This document shows, piece after piece, positions 47,111 through 58,627 of a stretch of 64,000 nucleotides of DNA. The notes beneath the pieces were generated by a model. It did no database searches. It was given only the letters and a program-made list of their open reading frames with translations, and was not told the origin of the DNA. Origin of the DNA: Ehretia macrophylla (taxonomy: Eukaryota; Streptophyta; Magnoliopsida; Boraginales; Ehretiaceae). The position numbers were made by a program, and so were the translations under genes. The DNA lies in the NCBI GenBank assembly GCA_037974665.1, contig CM075764.1:120218325-120282324 (forward strand). The letters are read 5' to 3'. The stretch's first letter is position 1, and each line of letters starts with the position of its first letter.

Positions 47111-48838
47111 ATGCGAAAGTTGGGAAGTAGTACTGTGCTGCCTTTTGATCCTGAGATAGAACGAATCTGTAGGAAGAACAGAAAGGAGAAAAGAGCTACT
47201 ATCCACAAATTGCAGAAAAACATGGCTGAAATAGTACAAGTACAATGGGAAAATAACCAGGAAAATCCACCTAGAACACTGAGAGATTATGCTTTGCCAC
47301 CCACTGGAATTCAACCTGTGATTAGAAGGCCAGCGATTCAGACAAATAATTTTGACTTGAAGACAGTAACACTCCAGTTGATTCAGAATATCCCATTCCA
47401 TGGACTACCCACTGAAGATCCTAATCAGCACATCATGAATTTTCTAGAAGTCTGTGGAACTGTTAAGTACAATGGAGTCACTGATGAAGCTCTGCGCCTT
47501 CGCTTGTTTCCTTTCTCTTTAAGGGATCAAGCTAAGGAATGGTTGAACTCACTGCCTTCAGATTCAATCACTACTTGGGAAGATTTGGTGCACAAGTTTT
47601 TGTCAAGATTTTTTCCACCAGGAAAGACAGCGAAATTGCGCATAGAAATTAATAATTTTGCGCAACATGAAGGAGAAACTCTATGTGAAGCGTGGGAAAG
47701 ATATAAGGCATTGCTGAGGAAGTGTCCTAATCATGGAGTACCTAGGTGGATGCAAGTTCATAATTTTTACAATGGGTTAATTAGCTCCACAAGAACTTTG
47801 ATAGATGCATCTGCAGGAGGAGCTTTAATGAACAAGACAGCGGATGAAGCTTATGCGTTGCTAGAAGATATTGTTTTGAACCACCAGCAGTGGTCAAGCG
47901 AGAGAGTCATACCAAAGAAGACAGCTGGGATCCATGAGATTGATGCCATAACTGCCTTGACAGCGAAAATTGATAATCTCGCGAAACAGTTGCAGAATAG
48001 CCAGGCAACTGCTAATGTTGTTCAGGCGACAGTGGTGTGTGAGTTTTGTTGTGGTTCACATCATAGTACAGAATGTCAGGTTGGAAATCCATTTGCGCAA
48101 GGCACAGCAGAACAAGCACAATATGTGGGGAATTTTAATGGGCAGCAGCACAATCCGTACTCTAACAGATATAATCCAGCATGGCGTAATCATCCAAATT
48201 TCTCCTGGAGAAACAATCAGAATGTGTTGCAACCTGAGCAGAATAACGCACCACCAGAGAAGAAGGTGAACTTGGAGGATGCATTGGTTCAATTGGCAAC
48301 TTCACAAACTCAATTAATGAATGAAACAAGGACAAATTTCCAGAATCAATCCGCACAAATCAGAAACCTAGAGATGCAGTTGAGCCAAATGGCTACGATG
48401 TTCTCTGAAAGGCAACAAGGAAACTTACCTAGTACTTCTAAGGTGAATCCTAGAAAATATGGCATGGAGTATTGCAAAGCGATCACCTTGAGAAGTGGTA
48501 AAGAGTTAGAGGAGCCAGTGAGAGCCAAGAAGGTTGAGAAAGGTGAAGCAAAAAATGAGGAGAAAAATGAAAAGAAAACAGAAGAACAGGCACAGCCTCC
48601 TCAAGAACCACATCTGAAAGTTCATTTTCTACAACGCTTGAAGAAAAATAAGCTTGATAAGCAATTTGCTAAATTTCTTGAAGTCTTCAAGAAACTTCAC
48701 ATCAATATTCCATTCGCAGATGCGCTTGAACAGATGCCTAGTTATGTGAAGTTCATGAAGGACATCCTTTCAAATAAGAGGAAACTTGGAGATTATAAGA
48801 CAGTTGCACTAACTGAGGAGTGCAGCGCCATCCTATAG
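47111..48838 (+). CDS. Gag polyprotein of the Athila-like element
   Basis: An open frame of 575 residues from the ATG at 47111 (the frame stays open upstream into the LTR). It has a retrotransposon gag core with FHGLPTEDPNQHIMNFLEVC, FPFSLRDQAKEWLNSLP and WEDLVHKFLSRFFPP. A CCHC-like knuckle follows at about 48040-48078 (C-x2-C-x3-H-x4-C), and then a Gln/Lys-rich tail. The frame ends with TAG exactly where relatives normally read into protease, so the stop is either a readthrough signal or a simple C-to-T change. It forms virus-like particles in active elements. It appears otherwise intact. Confidence 0.8.
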   Translation: MRKLGSSTVLPFDPEIERICRKNRKEKRATIHKLQKNMAEIVQVQWENNQENPPRTLRDYALPPTGIQPVIRRPAIQTNNFDLKTVTLQLIQNIPFHGLPTEDPNQHIMNFLEVCGTVKYNGVTDEALRLRLFPFSLRDQAKEWLNSLPSDSITTWEDLVHKFLSRFFPPGKTAKLRIEINNFAQHEGETLCEAWERYKALLRKCPNHGVPRWMQVHNFYNGLISSTRTLIDASAGGALMNKTADEAYALLEDIVLNHQQWSSERVIPKKTAGIHEIDAITALTAKIDNLAKQLQNSQATANVVQATVVCEFCCGSHHSTECQVGNPFAQGTAEQAQYVGNFNGQQHNPYSNRYNPAWRNHPNFSWRNNQNVLQPEQNNAPPEKKVNLEDALVQLATSQTQLMNETRTNFQNQSAQIRNLEMQLSQMATMFSERQQGNLPSTSKVNPRKYGMEYCKAITLRSGKELEEPVRAKKVEKGEAKNEEKNEKKTEEQAQPPQEPHLKVHFLQRLKKNKLDKQFAKFLEVFKKLHINIPFADALEQMPSYVKFMKDILSNKRKLGDYKTVALTEECSAIL

Positions 48839-49789
48839 AAGAAACTACCACAAAAGCTCAAGGATCCAGTGAGTTTTACTATTCCTTGTGAAATTGACAA
48901 TGTTGTTTTTGAGCGAGCTTTGTGTGATTTAGGTGCTAGTATTAATTTAATGCCTTTGTCTATTTTCAGGAAGCTTAGATTGGGAGAGGCAAGACCTACT
49001 ACTGTAACACTACAGTTAGTTGATCGTTCACGAAAGCGCTCCAGATGAGTAATTGAAGATGTGCTCGTCAAAGTTGATAAATTCATTTTTCCTGTAGATT
49101 TCATAGTTCTTGATATGGAGGAAGACAAGGAAATTCCTATCATTCTTGGAAGACCTTTCCTTGCAACTGGAGGAGCACTTATTGATGTTCGAAAGGGTGA
49201 GCTTAGGTTGCGAGTACAAGATGAAGAGGTAACCTTTAATGTGTTCAAAGCCTACAAGTACCCAGAACCGAGTGATAGTTGTTTTCTCATTGATGCCGTA
49301 AAAGCTATAGTGTCTAACCATGGGGGTCAATTGGATCCCTTGGAAGCTAGCTTGTTACAAGATGATTCTTTTGTTCCAGTGGGATTGGAGCACAAAGAAT
49401 ATTGGGCGACTAAACAACAAAACATGGGTGTGCAAGCAACGGGTGAGAAAAAATTGCTACACTTGAATGAGTTGGAAGAATTAAATGATGAAGTGAATGA
49501 GAAAGCAAGAAGTTACAAGGAGATGACAAAAGAGTGGCACGACAAACCCATTTCGGGAAAAGATTTCTCTCCTGGGCAACAAGTACTTTTTCATAAACCA
49601 AGGATTCCTGGAAAACAAAAATCAAGATGGTCTAGCCCTTTTGTTGTAACGAAGGTGTTTCCCTATGGAGCTGTTGAAGTAAACCATTCAGAGAAAGGAA
49701 CATTCAAGGTTAACGGACAACAGCTGAAGACTTATTGGGATGATGAATTTGATAAGCATAAGACTATTGTCCACCTCAATTTGTCGTGA
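48839..49789 (+). pseudogene. Protease joined to integrase C-terminus; polymerase core deleted
   Basis: Following the gag stop, the same frame codes for an aspartic protease with [14 protein letters not shown] as catalytic region. An in-frame TGA at 49046-49048 breaks it. After this the frame is open to 49789 and reads KEIPIILGRPFLATGGALIDV, the end of the protease part. Near 49440 it passes straight into the tail of integrase (LHLNELEELN, FSPGQQVLFHKPRIPGKQKS, RWSSPFVVTKVFPYGAVEV). Reverse transcriptase, RNase H and the integrase catalytic core are absent, so an internal deletion kept the frame. The product cannot copy RNA. Confidence 0.75.
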
Positions 49790-51861
49790 AAAATTGCTCC
49801 GTCGGGCTGTCGACGTTAAAACAAGCGCTTTTCGGGAGGCAACCCGCAGTTTCTTACTTTTTCTTGATTTGATAGTTAGTTGTTTTTAGTTAATTTTTGA
49901 GTTATAGTTGTCGTAGTTAATTGTTGATTTTTATTGTCATGATAGGTTCAAGACTAAGTTTGGGGGAAACCAAGGCAAGGAGAGGTTCTACCAAGTTATT
50001 TAGAGGAGAAAATTGGGAGAAATTCGTGTTTGGAGTGAAGATGTTGCGTGCATGGAAGAGGAAAACAAGAAGAAACAATGTTGTGCAATAGCGCTGTTGC
50101 GCTAAATTTTAGCGCTACTGCACTGGCGTCCTTTGCATTGACGTTCGAAAAAAAAAAAAAAAACAGTAGCACTGTTGCACTAAAAGAAGCGTTGCTGCGC
50201 CAATACTGTTTGAAGTTATGTTTTTGAAATAGCGCTGTTGCGCTAAAAAATGCCACAGTTGCGCTGGCGTCTACAGTGACGTGAAAGAAAAAAAAATGAA
50301 AAAGAAAAAGAAAAAGGAATCACCATGCCGCCGAAGATGCAGTACCACATCGGGCTCACGTCGACGACGATACTACTCAGGGAAGTCCTCTGGTTGCTTT
50401 AATTTCTTTATTTTCGCCATTGATGACAATGTCTCGTTTAAAGTTTGGGGGTGATTATTATATGTTTTTCTGTGTTAACTTGTTCTTTTAGTATTCGTAT
50501 TATGTGTTTTTCTTTTGATGTGTTGTGTTATTTTTATTATGTTCAAAAAAAAATGATGAAAAAAAAAATTAAAAAACTGAAAAAAAATTGAAAGTGATGT
50601 TGGAAAGATAAGAAATAGGCCGATGATGAGTAGCTTATGAATGGCATGATAGTGATGAGGATAGTTGACTGAAGCATAGTTTGTTTTATGAAAAATCCCC
50701 ATCTAATGCGCATTTAGCCTCGCCTAATTATGTTGTTGCTTAGAGAAGGTTTATGTGAGTTTAAATGAATAGGAAAATGAGTATAGGACTTTAGAACTTG
50801 CTTGATTGTCACTCGAGGCGAAATCCTAAATTGCATAGCATTAGAGAAATGATTTAGGCCATTTTTGGATCGTTTGAGCCTTTCAAATCAACCCTTGTAA
50901 TAATTGAATATCTCTAGTCCACCAATTTGAGCCTAATTAGCATTTTCTTTCATGTGCAACATACAAATTCTTCCTTAACTTGTCAAGTTGATTTCCCCAT
51001 ATTATAACCCTCCTACCTGTAACATATGATTGTTCTAGGATGATTGTATGGGACCATATTTTGTATTGAATGATGGGAGGTTTGATGATTTGGTGATGTA
51101 TTGTTTTGTTTCAAAAAAAAAATGAATGAAATATTGAGAAAAAAGAAAAGAAAAAAAAAAGAAAAAAATAAAAAGAAAAGAGAACAACCACATTCCTTGT
51201 AGTTAATATCAAAATGCAAGTTTGGGGGAGTGTGGACTCTGTGTTTTTTTAAATGTTTTGAATGACTGTTGAAGAAGTGAAATGAAAGATGAGAGATGAA
51301 AGAAAATAGATATGTTGAATAGTTTTGGTGGTAAGAAGTTGACTTGGCATGTGCTCCATTGAACATCCTCGAATAGTTGTATGCTTGCAAGTAGTTTAGC
51401 CTTATATTATATCCATTATCCTACCTTGACCCTTGCCACGCGTTGCAACCAAATGTAAAGTCCTATTGATCTCTAATGCTATGATTAACCTACATTAGTG
51501 GAGAGTGGCATGAAAAGTGAGCTTATGAAGTCCTAAGTGATTGAAAATAAAAGATCCATATTGATGATTCACTTAACTTGCATAAACTCATCCGGGTACA
51601 ATTGATTAGGATAGAGGCTATTCACACACTCACTTGGGGGATTTGAAGTAAAATACAACTTATGTGAAATTATTATTTCTCATGCTTGTGATTGAAAGTT
51701 ACCTCTTGAATTGGGATAAAGCTACTGAGGCCGTGAAAACTTACTATCTTACAGCATTGCTTTCATGAGTTATTTTGTGTTGAGTCTTTAGTTTTAGTTT
51801 GTTTATTTCTTTAGTTGTGTCTTTTGCTTGAGGACAAGCAAAGCTTAAGTTTGGGGGTGTT
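49790..51861 (+). other. 3' non-coding part of the Athila-like element
   Basis: About 2 kb without coding sequence. It has short related words built on agcgctgttgcgctaaa, at least five forms between 50085 and 50275, set in otherwise AT-rich sequence. The polypurine-like aagtttggggg occurs four times: about 49957, 50441, 51218 and 51848. Only the last touches the 3' LTR. No envelope-like frame was seen. Confidence 0.7.
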
Positions 51862-53123
51862 TGTTGGGTATATTATTGATATATGATTTCAGCACATTTT
51901 CACTTAAACTTTGTTAGATTTTGAGTAATTTATGAGCAATTTGATTGGTTTAGTCTTTGATTTGCATTGTAGGTAATTTCCAAGAGACAAACTGAGTTTT
52001 AAGGCAAAGATTGAAGAGAAATTGCAAAGGATTGGCTTTTATGCAACTTGTGGATAAATTGCTGAAAATTAAAGTAGCGCAATCATAGCGCAGCTGCGCA
52101 ATGTCGCAGGATTTTTAAGGGCAATTTTGTAAAAGGCGCGAAAAGAAGAAACCCTATATTAAAAAGAAGGCATCAGACGTTAAAAAAAAGAGGAAAGAGC
52201 TTTTGGAGGCAGCTGGTTTTGGGGAGAAAAAAGCAATGTTCCAAAGGGAGAGAAAAACAACGTTCCAGAGGGGGAGAAAGTGAGGATTCGCTAGTTGAAG
52301 ACGGAGGAATGATCCGGAGACGGATTTCTGTCCCAATTCTTCTCCAAATCCTAGCTTTCTCTATCTCTCTTATCATGTTTTACGTTACAATTGAAATTTT
52401 ATTTATTTTCATAATTATGTTTTAAGCTATTTTTCTAGGGCTACGATGTAGCCAGATTATGAATATTTGATGTTTTTGATTTTAAATTAATTGATGAACT
52501 ATTCCATATTTGCGTTGAGTATTTTATGCTGAGTTTAATGCTTGTGGTTGCCTGATCAACAATTACATGAGTCGTGATTTAGTTTGAGACTGAGAAGTGA
52601 TAACTAAATTAGACCACGTATAAAATACCATTAAATTGTCATAAGCTAGAGATAATTATGAGATCTAGTGCAACACTTCAATTTCTAGGGCTTAATGCGT
52701 TCCATAAGTTCACAGTTATCACAGAGATGTAGTTAGCTTGCTTATTGGGATAGGTTATTGATGCTTGAGAAAGATTAATATCTACCTTAGCGAAATTGCT
52801 GGCAACGTAAGGAATAGGCGTCAATTGATTTAAATCACTAGTTTCAAATAGGATTAATCTTTGGTGAAATCAGAATCCCTAGAGTCTTTTTATTATTAAA
52901 TTACCATATTTTGTTAGTTTCGTAATTGTGTTATTTTTCTATTTTGTTAAGTCTATAATTTATTTAGTCATTAGTTACAAATTCTCAATTCTTGATTGTC
53001 CGAATAAAGTTAAAGCTAAATTAATTTCGGTAGTTAGTAATCACAGTCCTCGTGGGAACGATCTTTACTTATCACTTTATTACTTGTTGCGATACGTGCA
53101 CTTACATTAGAATTCACACAACA
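51862..53123 (+). repeat. 3' LTR of the Athila-like element
   Basis: Near-identical to the 5' LTR, with one single-base length difference near 52860 and about 30 substitutions. It is immediately preceded by the polypurine tract aagtttgggggtgtt and followed by the target duplication catct. Confidence 0.9.
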
Positions 53124-54366
53124 CATCTGTTACGCCTCGAGTCCAGAACCCCGAGCCTGTAGGCGCGACTAGTGTTATAGGCATAAGAAACAACTACTTA
53201 GACTCTCTTATCTATTGGTCCAAAATGGTTAACCCAAGTTATTTCTTATATCAATAACACCCACTTATAAATCACACAACTACACTATATTCAACCGATA
53301 TAGGATATTACACAATAGCTATAGCAATCATTACCCATTATGATGAAAATTCAAGTTGGGTAGATTTAGCTTTGTGGTTTTCGCCTATTTATAGTTTGGC
53401 TTTCTCAACTTTAGGGGGAGATTAAGGTCACATAGAGCCATAGTGTTTAGTATTTTGCTCTTTTGTAATTTTCTTGCACTCAGTTCTGTAGCATTCAGTT
53501 AAACGAGAGAGAGTATTTTGCCATTTTTAGTTCGCTAGTTTTTGTAATTAAATGTGCTCCTATTACGAAAAGTTCAATTGTTATATTCTGGAAGGCTTCT
53601 GCTATTTAACCATTAGCACCTTAGCGAAGCGTTAAAGTCTTAAGGATATCGAGTCAAACTCGAGTCTCGTTTCAATTCAGTTTGCATTTCTTTTGTCTCA
53701 TTTTCTTTTATTTTGCAATCTATTTCTTTATAATATATTTTATGATTACAATTCTTTAATTTCTTCACTGTTCATTAATCCCTTATTAATCTATAAATTT
53801 AAATGTTTGTCAAACAGTTGCCTATAGCATCAACGCTCATAATTTCTAACAGCTTAAGACTTTAACTCCGTATGTATTGGTAGTTGTTTAACTAATATAT
53901 AATTTTTTCATGCAGTTCATATAGTTCAAATGTTATATATTGAAATTGTGCTTTACTCGATAGCTTATGCATTCATTTCAAAAGCTTGAATTTTTATGGT
54001 ATAAGAATATTATATTACTTGAGTTACATTCTGGTTTGGGTATTCTTTATGATAGTATATTATACTAGATTACATTCTGCATAATATAGTAGAATATTTA
54101 AACTTGTGCATTTTGGTGGTCTGATAGGCAATTATGTTAATATTATAATATAGTATGCTAGTATGTTATAGTTTAGATAGGTTCTGTTTCTTATTTACAT
54201 AATAATATATGCTTCGAAATTATATTAATATTTTATTGGAATTTTTGTTAAGATATTTGTTTAATTTTGATATATTAATATATTTTCTTGCATTTTTAAC
54301 CTTGTTCTTTGGGAGTGCAGTTATTTTTATACCTTGGACTTCATTTAAACAATAGAAAAAAAACCC

Positions 54367-56260
54367 ATGATTACCGAAACTAGAAACATGAATTTCGGAC
54401 AAGGACCTAACGATCCTACTATACCAATGATTGGAAGTGGCTCAATTGGTGAAAATGCTAAAAATGAGAACGTACATTTGGCAAGGCCATCAGTAACTGT
54501 TGCTTCGGCTACATCATTTGTGGCAACAACTCCTGTTGGACATGGTGAGAGGCCATAAAAATTCAATGGGAGAGAGTTGAAAAGGTGGAAGCAGAAGATG
54601 TTGGCCGACCTAACCATTTTTGAACCTTGTGAAGTTATTAGAAATGGATACACCAAAGTTGGGTGATAATCCGAACAGTCAAAGTTTGACTGCAATCGAA
54701 GCATAGAAGAATTTTTTGTTGGATTATATGCCCTAAAAGTCAATTTAGGACATAATAATTATATTATTTATTTAATGTGAGCAGTTTATTTAAATATAAT
54801 TAATGCGATTAATTATTTAAATAAGAATCATTAGAATAATATTTATAGATTATATCCTTAAGAGTAAGGATATGAGTGACAAAATCTATATTTATAAATA
54901 TATTCTAAAATAGTTCCCGATCGTAGGATAAATTAATTGAGCGTTGATTTATCCAGAAAGATCGAATTATAGTCTACCATCCAAATAATATGAGATATTG
55001 ATATGGGTGATTAGTCTCATATCGTAAGGGTAGATGTATAAGTGCTTGCTGAGAACAAGTGACTGGACATGACCGCTAGTACAACGAATTACATGGAATG
55101 GTCAATAATTCATTGTATAGTGTAATGGTGCAATTATTCTTTAGACTTGAGATACCACGGCTATCTTGTGTTAAGGATAACGTAATTTGCTGGTGCAATA
55201 AAGCTAGTCCTCATCAAGGATTGGATAATATATTTAATGGTTATGATCTATTCCGGCATGGAGATAGGTGTGTGTAGATATGAAATCTGTCAATTAGGGA
55301 TCCTATGCGATCTATTAATTGAGTAACTAGAAATCATTGGTCGAGGTAGAATAGTGGAAGTCGTTTCAGGTATTATTCATAAGTTACTGATTAAATAGAT
55401 TTGGACATATGATTGAGTAATAAAGTTTGACGACCTAATCCATGACTCTTACTCAATCGGGATGATTTAGATAGAAGGAATTGGTTGCATGATAATTACT
55501 AAAGGGTTCGTAGAATTTCACTTTATCATTAGTTGTGTAGTCGTAATATACTGCTAGGTATTACTCACGACTTGCGTAAATTAAATTAGAAGAGTTATAA
55601 TTAAATATTACTTGGATTAACATTATTTCGCTGCCAATTAATTATGAACCCGAGAGGTCACACATAAATGAAATTTGTAGATTAATTGGATTAAAGAAAA
55701 TATTAAATTAAATTTAGGATCGTCCTAAATATTAATTTAATTGGGCTCATAGTAACTTGATATTGATCTGGTTATTATGGAACCCAAGACTGGTTAGTTT
55801 AAGTCCAGTCCACATGTGGCCCTAGGTCACATGTGTCTCCTATATATTGTACTATTCTGATAGGTTTAGCTAGTACAAAAAATCATAGTCATAATAATAT
55901 GTAGGATTTCTCTAGAAAACCTAGTGGGGGTGAAGTCCAATTAAGGGTGCAGATTCTGTGTGGATACTTTCTGAGGCTTCACAATTGGGGAGGTTTGGAT
56001 CGTTCAAATCCTACAACAAATTCGTCACAGGAAAGGTAATCCTAAAATCCTCCTATGCATAATTAATGTCGATTATTTTGCATGTATGTAATCTACGTGA
56101 TTAGCCATGAACGGATGCATGTGTATTATTTGTTTCCGCTGCGTTTATTTAATTATAAAATTTTAAATACCATGCACGATTTTCAACACTTTTGTGTAAG
56201 AATTATATTTTTAAAAGGTTATGGATTGAAGGTACTTATTTGATGGTTTATTAAAATTGA
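54367..56260 (+). pseudogene. Copia gag remnant, interrupted by a solo LTR
   Basis: The frame from ATG 54367 has a low-complexity head and then GHGERP, a TAA stop at 54556, and KFNGRELKRWKQKML as the start of the Copia gag domain. It reads on as SLTAIEA and then meets the inserted LTR at 54717. On the far side, at about 56189, the domain resumes with CKNYIF-like sequence. It is broken by stops and insertion and is not translatable. Confidence 0.6.
54717..56188 (+). mobile_element. Probable solo LTR in Copia gag
   Basis: A 1472-base block beginning tgttggattatatgccc and ending gattttcaaca. It has TG...CA ends and no coding sequence, and it splits the gag domain, which continues in sense on both sides. 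The flanks are ttttt on the left and ctttt on the right, a near-match five-base duplication in T-rich DNA. Length and lack of an interior suggest recombination between the two LTRs of a once complete element. The family was not identified. Confidence 0.65.
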
Positions 56261-58627
56261 GTTTAATGACCATTGTACCAATTGTTGTGGAAATTTTTAC
56301 ATTATGCTTGTTGGAGCCTCCTGATTTATGGTGTGATAAATTAGGACAAATAAATTTTGATTATTTGCATAGCAGAGTATGCACAGATACAAAATCATTA
56401 GAACTTATTGAGAAGTTCGAAAACTTTGGAACTTATTGAGGAGTTCAAAGTCTAGAACAAATTTACAACGGTGTTTGTAATTTAAAGTTTGTGCAAGTTA
56501 GAGAGGAAAAAAGTATTTTGTTACTTTTTATCGGTATTTGCACAAGAGTTTTGTGAGGTTTATTTATAATAATTCAAACATGAGGCTTTGAATATATTTA
56601 AACAATATATAAATGAGATTGAGAATCTCATCAATTGCGACTCCTTGTTCACTTCAACAAAGCGGTATTACTAAGAGTAATGCCTGAGAGGTATTAAATA
56701 CTTTGTTGATTAAAAGAAGTTTTAGAACTTGAGGGGAAAGACTATTTTGACAAGCTATTCACAAGTATTTTAACAAGATATCCATATGTAAGGTTGGAAA
56801 TGTTAGCCACTTTTCTGAATGTTCAAAATGTGGGAGTGTCTTGGTGAATAGGAGTTTCAACTCCTACAATGGTCAAATCTGGATACTAATACTATTGATT
56901 ATATATTTATTGTGATATACAAGATTTCTTGTGCACAATTCTAAAATTGAGGACATACACAAGTCAATATTGTTGTAAAGTGAAGGATAAATATTTTTTG
57001 AGAAATTTTTGTCCTTGTGAGGTTGCACAAGAATTCATTTGTTCATGATACTAAGTGTGGTAGTCATGAAATTGAATAGTGAAAGAGGCTATATCAAATG
57101 ACAATAAAGATTAATCAAGACATAGCAAGAGAACTATAGCGCCTAAGTCTTTTGGTCTACATGACCTTGTACCTTCATGGAAATAGTGACAACAATCAAA
57201 TTTCTTTTTGGAAAAAAGTTGTTATTACTGGACTGATTCTGGTATACGGGATATTGGTGGTCTTTCTTTTGAAAATTAACTTTTAAAGTGTAAATAAATT
57301 TTTTAAAGAAAAATTAAATATGGTGGATCTATTGACAAGTAATAGACTAGACTTGTAATCGAGAATTACAAGTAAAGTCTTAATTACTTAGACATGTGTA
57401 CACCAGTTATTTTACTAATATCTAGATAGATGTTGATAGCCACTGCAGCTATGAATAATGGTGAGGTATATCTAATGGATGTAAAGACAGTTGTTATAAG
57501 AGTTCTAAGGTATCTGAGATATACTTTGGACTTTGGAATGTACTGTACTAGATGTCCAACAGTACTAGAAGAGTACAGTGATGCCAATTGGATGTCAGAT
57601 ACTAAAGACTCGAAATCCACTAGTGAATATGTCTTTACCTTGGGAGGTGCAGTTGTATCTTGGTAATCCATTAAGCAAACGTGTATAGCGATTCCACGAT
57701 GGATTCTGAGTTTATAGCGTTGGATAAAGCTGTAGAGAAAGCTGAACGGGTTCGTCAATTCTTAAAGGATATTTCAAATTGGCCAAAACCTGTGTCAGCT
57801 ATCTGCATACACTGTGATAGTCAATCAACGGTTGGAACGTTATAGAGTAGTATGTATAATGGTAAGTTTAGACATATTCGTCATAGACATAATACCGTTA
57901 AACAATTGTTCTTTAATGATATTATCTCAATTGACTATGTAAAGTCAAAAGATAACATTACGGATCCGCTTACGAAAGATTTAGATAGAGAACAAGTATA
58001 TAAATCGTCGAGAGGAATGGGTCTTAAGCCTATTTCTAAAGAGTTGTCATAATAGAAAACCATACCTTGTTGACAGGAGATTCCTGGATCTAGGTTCAAA
58101 GGGAAAAACTGAATTATGTCCAACTCTATGTGAACACTGTGGGGGTATTACTCCCACCTATTCCTATGATGAGTAGACAGTGCTGCATGTATGTGGTATA
58201 GGTTAAGATATGCTTTTAATGATGCTCATATCTTGGGAATCCAAGTGGGGTATTGCAAGGATACTCTTTATAAGTGATCATCTATGCGAGTAGGGAGTGG
58301 GCCACTCCTATGAGAATTTCTAATGCTGAATTCTCTAGAGTACTCATGAATCCAGAAGTTGTTCAGGGCCAAAATGAACACAACCATGAGAACTGAAAAA
58401 TGGTTAGGATGATACTGGGTGAGTTCTATTATCTTCGTTTACACGAAAGCCGAAAAGTTTAAGATATCGCATTCACTGGTTAGCGAATAAATCCAATAGT
58501 TCTCACTAGAGAAGATTCAAGGCCAAAAGTTATCTATCTTGAAGCAGTATTTTCCTTTTAGACTCTCTTTCTCGTGTCTGCATGGTTTTTGCATTCTGCC
58601 CAACTAATTTTCATTCATGTTAGGGAT
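56261..58627 (+). pseudogene. Eroded Copia pol remnant (pre-integrase trace and RNase H)
   Basis: At 56312-56370 LWCDKLGQINFDYL matches the GAG-pre-integrase region. About 1 kb of unreadable sequence follows. From about 57430 the end of the reverse transcriptase/RNase H part is recognisable: [34 protein letters not shown], a stop at about 57664, a frame change, and then YNGKFRHIRHRHNTVKQ and YKSSRGMGLKPI. Integrase and most of the reverse transcriptase are gone. The segment from about 58130 to 58627 is non-coding, with some polypurine content. Confidence 0.75.

Larger units (their letters stand above)
45706..53123 (+). mobile_element. Athila-like Ty3/Gypsy deletion derivative, innermost level
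   Basis: Full LTR-to-LTR element of 7.4 kb with LTRs 45706-46966 and 51862-53123, a primer site, gag, a rump pol and a long 3' non-coding part ended by a polypurine tract. The duplicated site catct is exact at 45701-45705 and 53124-53128, at the junction between the second TRIM internal part and the last TRIM LTR. By eye the two LTRs differ at about 30 of 1261 positions (about 2.5%), mostly transitions, so it is the youngest piece of the stack. It lacks reverse transcriptase, RNase H and the integrase core, so it depends on a relative for movement. Confidence 0.88.
44939..53312 (-). mobile_element. Tandem TRIM element (three LTRs, two internal parts), minus orientation
   Basis: Three similar LTRs of 182-185 bases: 44939-45122, 45316-45497 and 53128-53312. 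They are separated by internal parts 45123-45315 (193 bases) and 45498-45705 (208 bases). On the minus strand each LTR starts TGTAATATCC and ends in ACA. After the LTR comes ATGGTATTCAGAGC, the initiator-Met primer site TGGTATCAGAGC with one extra base in the copy at 45303-45315. Before the next LTR comes a G-rich polypurine tract (GGGGGGGGTGTT at the left copy). No coding sequence is present. It entered the Copia 5' LTR with duplication caatg (44934-44938) and caata (53313-53317). It is not Cassandra: no 5S-like part was seen. Confidence 0.8.
44655..53851 (+). repeat. 5' LTR of the Copia element, split by nested insertion
   Basis: The LTR's own sequence is 44655-44938 plus 53318-53851 (818 bases), with the TRIM and its duplicated site between. 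It lines up with the 861-base 3' LTR. It lacks a 22-base piece (gcaatgacttta and beyond) and about 27 bases near its end that the 3' LTR has. This divergence shows age. Confidence 0.85.

Noticed and set aside
47087..48528. Several minus-strand frames opposite gag
   Set aside because: They are shadows of the gag coding sequence with no matching family.
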